Of a DNA stretch of 17,413 nucleotides, positions 7,873 to 14,191 are shown one piece after another; positions within the stretch are counted from its first letter, which is position 1, and each line of letters opens with the position of its first letter. This stretch comes from Porphyromonadaceae bacterium UBA4277. Its GTDB lineage: Bacteria > Bacteroidota > Bacteroidia > Bacteroidales > Muribaculaceae. Both the position numbers and the translations under genes were made by a program. The notes below the pieces were generated by a model that did no database searches, was not told where the DNA came from, and saw nothing but the letters and a program-made list of their open reading frames with translations. The stretch spans positions 1 to 17,413 of the forward strand of contig DGVT01000004.1 of assembly GCA_002395965.1 (NCBI GenBank), given 5' to 3'.

Positions 7873-8190
7873 CCGGGCGATAGCGTTCGGGTGTCATTGA
7901 GGCTGAAAATGTATGTCCTATGCTGTGTGTGCGGGCACCTGCCGCGGCTTAGCCATGCTCATAGCACTCGCATGGGCAGTGGCTATTGTTGTCGGCAGTC
8001 GGGCGACTATCAATAATAATAGATGATTTATTTTATTATAGATATTTTTCCATTTGTCGAATATTATTATTAATTTTGCACGAAAGCAGAATGCTTTTCA
8101 TGCGTTTTATTGTGGTATTCAAGTTGTTTTTCATAGAACCAATAAAGAAATGGCTTGTATATACTTTGTTAATTACTAAACTTTTTTATA
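7873..8190. other. Gap between secDF terminator and argR
   Basis: The first part (7873-8010) is GC-rich with weak inverted repeats and no recognisable gene. The second part is very AT-rich and holds the candidate argR promoter and leader. A 54-codon frame begins at 8091 and runs into argR in another frame; it is described separately. I could not find a clear ARG-box operator, although the AT-rich palindromic stretch at 8061-8076 overlapping the -7 box would be the place to look. Confidence 0.4.
8071..8078 (+). promoter_or_regulatory. Candidate -7 element of the argR promoter
   Basis: TAATTTTG followed by CA matches TAnnTTTG. The region at the proper -33 distance is only T-rich; a TTTG at 8053-8056 is too close at 14 nt. 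Transcription would begin near 8084, about 105 nt before the argR start. Confidence 0.5.
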
Positions 8191-8255
8191 GTGAAAAACA
8201 AGAGAAACAGGCTCCAGCTTATTGTGGAGTTGGTGAAGGGAAATTGTATCGGTAG
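8091..8255 (+). CDS. Possible small membrane peptide overlapping argR
   Basis: A 54-codon frame begins with ATG about 7 nt after the predicted argR transcription start and overlaps the first 65 nt of argR in a different frame. The first 33 residues are strongly hydrophobic with basic residues between (MLFMRFIVVFKLFFIEP, then a second apolar stretch ending near LLITKLFYS). The tail is simply argR sequence read out of frame. It could be a leader peptide coupling translation to argR or a one- or two-helix membrane peptide. It could equally be a chance frame in AT-rich DNA. No homologue is recognised. Confidence 0.2.
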   Translation: MLFMRFIVVFKLFFIEPIKKWLVYTLLITKLFYSEKQEKQAPAYCGVGEGKLYR

Positions 8256-8664
8256 CCAAAGCGAGCTTGCTGAACGGCTTATCGAGCAGGGTATAGAAGT
8301 TACCCAGGCTACGTTGTCGCGCGATCTCAAGGCCTTGAAAATCACCAAAGTTGCGGCCGATAACGGTGGCTATATGTATATTTTCCCCGGCACCACCGAG
8401 TTGCAGAAATCAAAGCTGCTGATGGGCACACCTGTTGCCGGTCAGCACATGGGCTACGCTTCGCTTGAGTTCTCGGGCAACTTTGCCGTGATGAAGACCC
8501 GTAACGGCTATGCTGCCGGCCTTGCCTATGACATCGACATGAGTCATATGGATGAGTTCTTAGGAACCATTGCCGGTGCCGACACTGTGTTTGCCATTCT
8601 GCGTGAAGGAGTCACGCACGAGCAAGCACGCTCGGCACTGAATAAAATACTCCCACACCATTAA
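8191..8664 (+). CDS. argR: Arginine repressor
   Basis: ArgR is a hexameric DNA-binding regulator that uses L-arginine as corepressor and controls arginine synthesis and breakdown. The N-terminal winged helix spans about residues 5-68, with the recognition-helix pattern TQATLSRDLK. The C-terminal domain carries the conserved GTIAGADTVFAI (about 129-140), where arginine binds between subunits. The length of 157 aa is typical. The start is GTG at 8191: the family begins with a short basic stretch (KNKRNR) before the first helix and no nearby in-frame ATG fits. The ArgC-like gene starts 9 nt after the stop, so both are made from one mRNA. Autoregulation is usual for ArgR but no operator was firmly seen. 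Confidence 0.93.
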   Translation: MKNKRNRLQLIVELVKGNCIGSQSELAERLIEQGIEVTQATLSRDLKALKITKVAADNGGYMYIFPGTTELQKSKLLMGTPVAGQHMGYASLEFSGNFAVMKTRNGYAAGLAYDIDMSHMDEFLGTIAGADTVFAILREGVTHEQARSALNKILPHH

Positions 8665-8673
8665 TCGAAATCT

Positions 8674-9558
8674 ATGATAAAAGCCGGTATCTGTGGCGCA
8701 CAAGGCGATGTGGCTGCAGCACTGATAAAGATTTTAGTTTTTCATCCCGACGTTACCCTGCTATGGGTATATGACGATGTGCTGAGCACCAAGCTTGACA
8801 CGCATTACCGGTGGCTCACCGGCGACACACACCTCTCGATAGTGAACGAGCGTCCACCGATGTTCGACGATGCTAATGTCGTGTTTGTTGTGAGCCGTCC
8901 AAAGAATTTCGCCCTTAACGTTTTGGAGCTGCCACAAGGTGCTAAGGTGGTTGATCTTACTGGTACATATAACCTTGACGACCGGTTGACCTATGGCTTG
9001 TCGGAGATTAACCGCAAGCTGATGGTGCGCGGCTGCTATCGTGTGGCAGTGCCCGGCGATGTGGCGCATGTGGTGGAACTGGCTGTGCTGCCTTTGGCCA
9101 AGAACCTGATGGTGATCGGCGACATTGACGTTGACATAGAAGGCGGGCGTGAGGCCGGCAATGCTGAGAAATGCGTACAAGAGATCGAGCGCCTGGTAAG
9201 AGGCGTGCAATCGAGTTTCAGCAGTAGTGTGAAGTTGAGTTTTGCAGCGGCAGCCAAGCCTACGACGGCTATCGTTGCCAAGGTGTCGCTTGCCTGCAGC
9301 ACGGGCATAGATGTGCTGGAAGAGCTTTATGAGAACTACTACGACGACCATAATTTCACCTATATTATAGATTCCGATCCGGTTGCTGCCGATGTGATGG
9401 GAACAAACAAGTGCCTGATGCACTTAGAGCGCATCGATAACAAACTGGTTATAACGGCTGCCATCGATGGCCTGCTCAAGGGCGGCGCTGCTACGGCCGT
9501 TCACGACATGAACCTGCTTTTCGGCCTGCATGAGCGTGTGGGACTGGAGACGTTCTGA
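8674..9558 (+). CDS. ArgC-like protein lacking catalytic residues (probable pseudoenzyme)
   Basis: The chain (294 aa) follows N-acetyl-gamma-glutamyl-phosphate reductase (ArgC) from end to end. It has an NADP-loop start MIKAGICGAQGDVAAALI, VVDLTGTYN (92-100) for the usual IDLSxDxR, YGLSEINR (107-114) for YGLPELNR, GTNKC (243-247), and DGLLKGGAATAVHDMN (265-280) for the hallmark DNLxKGAxGQAxxNMN. The active-site NPGC is VPGD (126-129), so the catalytic Cys is Asp129. HRHxPEI, which carries the catalytic His, aligns with EKCVQEI (165-171). The STGAG loop before it is missing, and the protein is about 20-50 residues short, mostly there. The frame is otherwise clean, so this is not a decaying gene. 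Family membership is clear. Loss of reductase activity is inferred, and a role with ArgR or as a partner of a true arginine enzyme is speculation. Confidence 0.8.
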   Translation: MIKAGICGAQGDVAAALIKILVFHPDVTLLWVYDDVLSTKLDTHYRWLTGDTHLSIVNERPPMFDDANVVFVVSRPKNFALNVLELPQGAKVVDLTGTYNLDDRLTYGLSEINRKLMVRGCYRVAVPGDVAHVVELAVLPLAKNLMVIGDIDVDIEGGREAGNAEKCVQEIERLVRGVQSSFSSSVKLSFAAAAKPTTAIVAKVSLACSTGIDVLEELYENYYDDHNFTYIIDSDPVAADVMGTNKCLMHLERIDNKLVITAAIDGLLKGGAATAVHDMNLLFGLHERVGLETF

Positions 9559-9571
9559 GCCTCCGGCGTTA

Positions 9572-9661
9572 GCCACTCGTGGCTCGTAACTACCAAGCAA
9601 TGCTTGGCAATACTTAACGAATAGCAGAAAAATGGTGTATGCCACTCGTAACTCGTAACTA
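9572..9661. repeat. 21-bp direct repeats and hairpins upstream of ssb
   Basis: Positions 9572-9592 and 9641-9661 are the same 21 bases except for two changes (core CTCGTAACTA). The first copy contains AGCCAC-TC-GTGGCT (9571-9584). A perfect hairpin CCAAGC-AAT-GCTTGG lies between the copies (9593-9607). The second copy holds CTCGTAA twice in tandem. It ends 12 nt before the ssb ATG. No clear TAnnTTTG promoter is visible, so ssb may be read from the argR promoter, with this element in the leader. Confidence 0.6.
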
Positions 9662-9673
9662 AAATATAAAAAT

Positions 9674-10072
9674 ATGTCAGTTAATAAAGTTATTCTGTTA
9701 GGACACGTGGGCAAAGATCCCGATGTGAGATATGTAGCGCAAAACCAGCCGGTGGCATCATTCACCCTGGCCACTACCGAGCGTGCATTTACTAATGCCA
9801 ATGGCGTGCAAGTGCCTGAGCGCACCGAGTGGCATAACCTTGTGATGTGGGGGCGCAGTGCCGAGGTGGCCGAGCGATATATTCGCAAGGGCACTCAGCT
9901 CTATGTCGAGGGTCGCCTGCGCACTCGCATGTGGGAAGACCGCAATCAAATCAAGCGTTACGTTACCGAAATCTATGTAGATAATTTTGAACTTCTTGGG
10001 CGTCCGCGCCAGGCCGGGGAGCAACCGGCAGCTATGGCCGCAAGCGGCCAGCCGGCGGAGCCCACTCAATAA
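9674..10072 (+). CDS. ssb: Single-stranded DNA-binding protein, no acidic tip
   Basis: SSB coats single-stranded DNA during replication, recombination and repair. The OB fold is complete: MSVNKVILLGHVGKDPDVRY, the VASFTLAT strand, the EWHNLVMWGRSAEVAERYIRKG core and LYVEGRLRTRMW, ending near residue 112 (ELLGRP). The tail after that is short (about 20 residues, Gln/Ala/Pro-rich) and ends in EPTQ. It lacks the acidic DDLPF-like tip that most bacterial SSBs use to recruit partner proteins. The stop at 10070-10072 is not followed in any frame by a code for such a tip, so a simple frameshift is unlikely. The protein may be a second, specialised SSB or may have a divergent tail. It lies 115 nt after the ArgC-like gene, with a terminator 67 nt downstream. 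Confidence 0.93.
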   Translation: MSVNKVILLGHVGKDPDVRYVAQNQPVASFTLATTERAFTNANGVQVPERTEWHNLVMWGRSAEVAERYIRKGTQLYVEGRLRTRMWEDRNQIKRYVTEIYVDNFELLGRPRQAGEQPAAMAASGQPAEPTQ

Positions 10073-10118
10073 AAAATCGCAGCTAAAAGTTTTTTAACTG
10101 TGGTGTGCGCGATTTTGG

Positions 10119-10130
10119 CACACATGTGTG
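10119..10130. promoter_or_regulatory. 12-bp palindrome, operator-like
   Basis: CACACATGTGTG is a perfect palindrome placed just before TAACTTTG (10132-10139), which looks like a -7 box. The nearest TTTG (10114-10117) is only 14 nt from it, so a full promoter is not supported. It could be an operator or chance. Confidence 0.35.
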
Positions 10131-10138
10131 TTAACTTT

Positions 10139-10185
10139 GCAGCGTGAACGGTGGTAGTAGCTGTTTTTCGCGCTGCAATTTTTTT
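10139..10185 (+). terminator. Probable intrinsic terminator of ssb
   Basis: GCAGCGTGAA (10139-10148) pairs with TTCGCGCTGC (10167-10176) in a 10-bp stem with one G-U pair. The loop is 18 nt, and AATTTTTTT (10177-10185) follows. It lies 67 nt after the ssb stop. The loop is longer than usual but the stem and T tract are convincing. Confidence 0.7.
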
Positions 10186-10402
10186 GCTGCCGTAAGATTT
10201 GATGACGGTGAGGCTGTGCCTCAAAGTGCAGGGGTTCTGCTTTGCTCCACTACCTGCCTAAGCGCTTCCAAGCCCTATCGGGCTTCTTGATGAAAACGGA
10301 TTTAGCGTAAATAAATTTGGCTTTTCGCTCGCTTATTCGTAACGTTGGCTTCGCCTAAGTTACTATCTCTCGACATAAAAAATAAAAAACATTGTTTTTC
10401 AT
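10186..10402. other. Gap with consecutive stem-loops, no gene
   Basis: After the ssb terminator there is no convincing coding frame. Several short stem-loops follow one another: GAGGC-TGT-GCCTC (10210-10222), GCAG-GGGTT-CTGC (10228-10240), AAGCCC-TATC-GGGCTT (10270-10285) and a longer imperfect one, GTAAC...GGC-TTC-GCC...GTTAC (10339-10363). This could be a structured RNA, a degenerate interspersed element or DNA sites. A -7-like TAAATTTG lies at 10312-10319. Confidence 0.35.
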
Positions 10403-10429
10403 TTTGTTCTGTACTCGCTTATTCGTAAC
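10328..10429 (+). repeat. 16-bp repeat CTCGCTTATTCGTAAC, two copies
   Basis: The same 16 bases occur at 10328-10343 and 10414-10429. The second copy sits in the bcp promoter and supplies the TAAC of its -7 box. The first copy is part of the stem-loop at 10339-10363. The first ten bases recur at 2850-2859, upstream of the polyprenyl synthase gene. Confidence 0.7.
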
Positions 10430-10433
10430 TTTG
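10403..10433 (+). promoter_or_regulatory. Promoter of bcp-recA
   Basis: TTTG (10403-10406), 19 nt, then TAACTTTG (10426-10433) is an excellent Bacteroidota promoter. Transcription should begin near 10440, so the leader before the bcp start is only about 12 nt (24 nt if the second ATG is used). Confidence 0.75.
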
Positions 10434-10451
10434 TAATGTTATACTAACCAA

Positions 10452-10922
10452 ATGCATAATCTCATGAAAATAGGACAATCAATACCTGAGACCTTGGGTG
10501 TGGACCAGCATGGGCACCTTCACAAGGCGTCGGACTATGCCGGCCGAGGCCTGATAATATATTTCTACCCCAAAGATAACACCAGCGGCTGCACTGCCGA
10601 GGCCTGCAGCCTGAGCAATGGTTATGTGCGGCTTCAGCAGGCGGGGTATGCAATATTAGGAGTGAGCAAGGACTCGGCCGCGTCGCACGTGAAGTTTGCA
10701 GCCCGCTATGAGTTGCCGTTCCCGCTCATTGCCGATGTTGACCACACGCTGCAGGAAGCCTTCGGGGTGTGGCGTGAGAAGAAAATGGCCGGTCGCACCT
10801 ATATGGGCACTGTGCGCACCACATTTATCATCGACGGCAACGGCACGGTCACTCACGTTATTGAAAAGGTCAACACCAAGGACCATGCCACGCAAATTCT
10901 CAAATTACTGAACATAGAATAA
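10452..10922 (+). CDS. bcp: Thiol peroxidase, Bcp/PrxQ type
   Basis: This cytoplasmic peroxiredoxin reduces hydrogen peroxide and organic hydroperoxides using thioredoxin. The family motif is seen as YPKDNTSGCTAEACSL. C47 is the peroxidatic Cys and C52, five residues on, the resolving Cys of the atypical two-Cys class. The downstream GVSKDS, FPLIAD and RTTFIID segments are conserved. The length, 156 aa, is normal. Two ATGs are possible, at 10452 and 10464; the second gives MKIGQSIPE, which fits the usual family start slightly better. recA begins 14 nt after the stop, so oxidant defence and recombinational repair share one transcript. Confidence 0.95.
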   Translation: MHNLMKIGQSIPETLGVDQHGHLHKASDYAGRGLIIYFYPKDNTSGCTAEACSLSNGYVRLQQAGYAILGVSKDSAASHVKFAARYELPFPLIADVDHTLQEAFGVWREKKMAGRTYMGTVRTTFIIDGNGTVTHVIEKVNTKDHATQILKLLNIE

Positions 10923-10936
10923 AATACCATATAGCA

Positions 10937-11977
10937 ATGAATGAAGAAAACATGACTCCCGAGGCTCAGCAGCCCGCACGTCCCGAGGTTTCGGCCGAGA
11001 AGCTGAAGGCACTGCAAATAGCAATGGAGAAAATCGACAAGTCGTTTGGCCGCGGCTCAATCATGAAATTAGGCGACGAGAACATTGAGAACGTTGAGGT
11101 GATACCTACCGGCTCGATCGGCCTTAATGCCGCCCTGGGTGTGGGCGGTTACCCGCGTGGCCGCATCATCGAGATTTTCGGTCCCGAGTCGAGCGGTAAG
11201 ACCACACTGGCTATTCACGCCATAGCCGAGACTCAGCGCATGGGTGGCATAGCAGCCATCATCGATGCCGAGCATGCCTTCGACCGCTTCTATGCCGAGG
11301 CACTTGGTGTTGACGTTAACAACTTGTGGATTTCTCAGCCCGACAATGGTGAGCAGGCCCTGGAGATTGCCGACCAGCTGATACGCTCCTCGGCTATCGA
11401 CATCATAGTCATCGACAGTGTGGCCGCCCTCACTCCCAAAGCCGAAATCGAGGGCGACATGGGCGAGAACAAGGTGGGTCTCCAGGCACGCCTCATGTCG
11501 CAGGCGTTGCGCAAGCTCACTGCCACAATCAGCAAGACCAACACTTGCTGCATCTTCATTAATCAGTTGCGCGAGAAGATTGGCGTGATGTTTGGCAACC
11601 CCGAGACCACAACCGGTGGCAATGCACTCAAGTTCTACTCGACGGTGCGACTCGACATTCGCCGTGTGGCTCAGATCAAGGATGGCGAGCAGGTGCTGGG
11701 AAATCTCACTCGTGTGAAGGTGGTGAAAAACAAGGTGGCGCCTCCATTCCGCAAAACCGAGTTTGAAATCCTCTTCGGACAGGGCATCAGCCGCACCGGC
11801 GAGCTCATCGACCTGGGTGTGGAATATGGCATCGTGAAGAAGAGCGGCTCGTGGTTCTCCTACGAAGGCACGAAACTGGGGCAAGGCCGTGATGCTGCCA
11901 AGCAGATGGTGGCCGACAATCCTGAGCTTGCCGACGAAATCGAAAGCCGCATCATGGAAGCCATCAAGGCTAAATAG
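10937..11977 (+). CDS. recA: Recombinase RecA
   Basis: RecA forms ATP-dependent filaments on single-stranded DNA for strand exchange and, where present, triggers LexA self-cleavage. Walker A GPESSGKT is at residues 82-89. Other hallmarks are FGRGSIMKLG, IDAEHAFD (normally IDAEHALD), VIDSVAALTPKAEIEGDMG and the DNA-binding loop 2 region MFGNPETTTGGNALKFY. The length is 346 aa. The C-terminus ends soon after the globular domain (IMEAIKAK) and lacks the long acidic tail of E. coli RecA. It follows bcp by 14 nt with no separate promoter visible, and I see no obvious SOS box. A hairpin with an eight-T tract ends the unit. Confidence 0.98.
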   Translation: MNEENMTPEAQQPARPEVSAEKLKALQIAMEKIDKSFGRGSIMKLGDENIENVEVIPTGSIGLNAALGVGGYPRGRIIEIFGPESSGKTTLAIHAIAETQRMGGIAAIIDAEHAFDRFYAEALGVDVNNLWISQPDNGEQALEIADQLIRSSAIDIIVIDSVAALTPKAEIEGDMGENKVGLQARLMSQALRKLTATISKTNTCCIFINQLREKIGVMFGNPETTTGGNALKFYSTVRLDIRRVAQIKDGEQVLGNLTRVKVVKNKVAPPFRKTEFEILFGQGISRTGELIDLGVEYGIVKKSGSWFSYEGTKLGQGRDAAKQMVADNPELADEIESRIMEAIKAK

Positions 11978-12015
11978 CGTAACAGCTACAAAACACAATG
12001 TGGGGGTGTGTCCTG

Positions 12016-12040
12016 GAGGGCGCGCCCTCATGTTTTTTTT
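12016..12040 (+). terminator. Intrinsic terminator of bcp-recA
   Basis: The perfect palindrome GAGGGCGCGCCCTC (12016-12029) can fold as a 5-bp GC-rich stem with a CGCG loop and is followed by T8 (12033-12040). It lies 38 nt after the recA stop. It works only in the plus direction, since no T tract follows on the other strand. Confidence 0.8.
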
Positions 12041-12109
12041 ATCGAGGCAAAAAAGTGGGGCAAAATAATGTGGCTGTGGCGGTGTGGCATCGCCAACCAT
12101 GGCGCGATG

Positions 12110-12922
12110 CTACCTCGACAGGGTGACGGTCTCAAGGTCGTCGGGCACATGGATTGTGCCGGTGAAGTGCTGTGCTGCCTCGGCGCTGTAGGTGATGCGC
12201 CGTGTGGTGAGGTTTCGGTCTTCGGTGTGGTAGAGCAGCAGATGTTTCACTCCCAGCTCTTGCGCCAGGCGGCCGGCATCCAGTGCCGTGCTGTGGTTTT
12301 TCTCGTAGGGGTTGAAAAACTGTCGGTCGCGATACAGGCAGAATGCTTCGCACATGAGCCAGTCGCAGCCGCGCACATAGCGCTCGCTCGAGGGCTGGAA
12401 TGGCTCATCGCCCAGGCACACAAGGCTCTGTCCGTTGGGCAGGACGGTGCTGAAGCCATATTGCTTTGCCTTGGTCGAGGCGATGTCGAAAAACGTGAAT
12501 GGCATCGAGGCAATGTCGATGTGCTGGCCGTCGTCCACTTGTTGCAAAATGATAGTGTTGCCAATGGCGCTTGTAATCTTGTCGGGCACCATGAGCCGGC
12601 ACATGGTGTTGATGGCCTGAATAACCAGGTCGTTGCCGTAGATGGTGAGCGTGCCGTGGTATTTTCCCTTGTACATCATGGGTGATATTTTGCGTATGAG
12701 CCATATCACGCCCAGGATGTGGTCGGTGTGGCAGTGAGTGACAAAGATGTGGTGAATTTCTTCAATCGCCACCTTGCCGCGATACAGCTGCCTGAAGATG
12801 CCGTTACCCCCGCCGGCATCCACCAGCAGGCCACCGCCGGCAGTGCGCAGGTAGAAGCAGGTGTTGTAGCACCGTGTGCACATTGCGTTGCCTGTGCCGA
12901 GCATGGTGATTGTAGTGTCCAT
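12110..12922 (-). CDS. Metallo-beta-lactamase-fold hydrolase, RNase Z-like
   Basis: The 270-aa protein begins with the usual strand MLGTGNAM and carries the metal motif HCHTDH (63-68). Later metal ligands are probably D172 in CLGDEP and H232 in LLLYHTED. The segment HSTALDAGRLAQELGVKHLLL (210-230) copies the RNase Z (COG1234) pattern. However, where RNase Z has the HVPSxGY His, this protein has FFDIASTKAKQYGF, and the usual HEATF is CEAFC. It is therefore likely a relative of unknown substrate and not tRNA-processing RNase Z itself. It ends the probable RSH-pgpH-kinase operon, 24 nt after the kinase stop, and converges with recA. Confidence 0.85.
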   Translation of the reverse strand: MDTTITMLGTGNAMCTRCYNTCFYLRTAGGGLLVDAGGGNGIFRQLYRGKVAIEEIHHIFVTHCHTDHILGVIWLIRKISPMMYKGKYHGTLTIYGNDLVIQAINTMCRLMVPDKITSAIGNTIILQQVDDGQHIDIASMPFTFFDIASTKAKQYGFSTVLPNGQSLVCLGDEPFQPSSERYVRGCDWLMCEAFCLYRDRQFFNPYEKNHSTALDAGRLAQELGVKHLLLYHTEDRNLTTRRITYSAEAAQHFTGTIHVPDDLETVTLSR

Positions 12923-12946
12923 GATTATAGAGGATGTGGTGGCAGG

Positions 12947-14191
12947 TTACAGGTTATTGTTGATGATGGGCAGCTCGATGGCAAATGTGGTGCCGTGTCC
13001 CACCTCGCTTTCTTTGACGTAGATGCGACCGTTGTGGTACTCCTCGATGATGCGTTTCACCAGTGTTAGTCCCAGTCCCCAGCCGCGTTTCTTGGTGGTG
13101 AAGCCGGGGTTGAACACATTCTTGAAATTCTTGCGTGGAATGCCCTTTCCGGTGTCTTTGACGGTGATGAGAGCCATGCGGTCGTCGCGTGTGACGTTGA
13201 TGTCGAGGTTTCCCTCGCCTCCCATGGCATCCACGGCATTTTTAGTGAGGTTTTCCATCACCCATTCAAACAGCGGCTGGCACAGCATGATGCCGCAGTT
13301 GTGCTCGTCGCTGGTGTGGATGGTCAGTTTCACGCGGTTAGGGATGCGCGTGCTCATGTATTCCAAGCTCTCGTGCACGGCCTCGTTGATAAAGGTGAGT
13401 TCCTTGTCGGGCATAGAGCCGATTTTTGAAAATCTGTCGGCAATCACGCTCAGCCGGTGCACGTCTTTGTCCATGTCGGCGACCACGTCTTTTTCCACGC
13501 CCATGCTCTCGAGCATCTGTGTCCAGGCCATGAGCGATGAGATGGGTGTGCCCAGCTGGTGGGCGGTTTCCTTCGATAGTCCCACCCACACGCGGTTTTG
13601 CTCGGCGCGCTTGACGCTGATGAGTGCAAAATAGGCAATGCCGATGAAAACGAGCATCACGGCAAGCTGAATGTAGGGGAACCATGCCAGCCGTCGAAGG
13701 GTTATAGAGTCGTCGTAGTAGAGGTATTGCTTGGTCTCGTCGTCGATGACAATCTCAATCTTGTTGGGCGATTTCTGCATCTTGGCGAGTTTCTTTTGCA
13801 GGTATGTGAGGTTGGCCGGCGAGATGTCGTATAGCGTGGTGCTATCTACCGGCTCTGGTAGCCTGAAATTGCGGTGTAGCATGATGTTTCCTTCGGCATC
13901 CACAAGCATCACGGGAATGCTGTGGTTTCCCTCGATAATCGATAGCAGGAAATCGACGTCGGTCTGTACCACCGGCATCGTGTTGCCGTTTTCGTCCACC
14001 TGGTCGTTGCCCAGCGATGCCAGTTCCTTGGTGGCGTTGGCCCAAATCTCCATGCGCTCTCGCTCCTGCACTGCCAGGTCTTTCACGAGCCTGTTAGAGA
14101 TGTAGATGAAGCCCGTGACCAGCAGCACCGACACTACGATGAGTGCGGTTTTCCAGATGCGTCGTGAGTCATATATGTTGCGAATGTTCAC
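12947..14191 (-). CDS. Orphan membrane sensor histidine kinase
   Basis: This is a two-helix sensor kinase (414 aa from the chosen start). TM1 is at about 16-34, an extracytoplasmic sensor domain at about 35-170, and TM2 at about 172-192. There is no clear HAMP domain. The phospho-acceptor H211 lies in SKETAHQLGTPISSL. The ATPase part has the N box ENLTKNAVDAM (313-323), DTGKGI (346-351) and GWGLGL (370-375). The open frame extends upstream to an ATG at 14371, but that part overlaps the HD gene by over 100 nt and is low-complexity and unlike a kinase. GTG at 14191, just before the first helix, is the better start. No response regulator lies nearby, so its partner is elsewhere. Confidence 0.9.
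   Translation of the reverse strand: MNIRNIYDSRRIWKTALIVVSVLLVTGFIYISNRLVKDLAVQERERMEIWANATKELASLGNDQVDENGNTMPVVQTDVDFLLSIIEGNHSIPVMLVDAEGNIMLHRNFRLPEPVDSTTLYDISPANLTYLQKKLAKMQKSPNKIEIVIDDETKQYLYYDDSITLRRLAWFPYIQLAVMLVFIGIAYFALISVKRAEQNRVWVGLSKETAHQLGTPISSLMAWTQMLESMGVEKDVVADMDKDVHRLSVIADRFSKIGSMPDKELTFINEAVHESLEYMSTRIPNRVKLTIHTSDEHNCGIMLCQPLFEWVMENLTKNAVDAMGGEGNLDINVTRDDRMALITVKDTGKGIPRKNFKNVFNPGFTTKKRGWGLGLTLVKRIIEEYHNGRIYVKESEVGHGTTFAIELPIINNNL

Noticed and set aside
8053..8078. ARG-box operator at the argR promoter
   Set aside because: The stretch is AT-rich and partly palindromic but does not clearly match known ArgR operators.
10114..10139. Promoter TTTG-14 nt-TAACTTTG downstream of ssb
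   Set aside because: The spacing is too short for the Bacteroidota consensus and the -7 box abuts a terminator stem.
10144..10290. 48-codon GTG frame after the ssb terminator hairpin
   Set aside because: Its start is inside the terminator stem, and the protein is unlike any family; the hairpin explains the sequence better.
11069..12100. 343-codon minus-strand frame opposite recA
   Set aside because: Shadow of recA; its predicted protein shows no domain and mirrors recA codons.
12087..12110. 7-bp hairpin (GCATCGC/GCGATGC) at the end of the metallo-hydrolase gene, as a minus-strand terminator
   Set aside because: No T tract follows directly on the minus strand; the nearest T run is more than 20 nt away.
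12008..12685. 225-codon plus-strand frame opposite the metallo-hydrolase
   Set aside because: It begins within the recA terminator and lies antisense to a gene with a clear HxHxDH motif.
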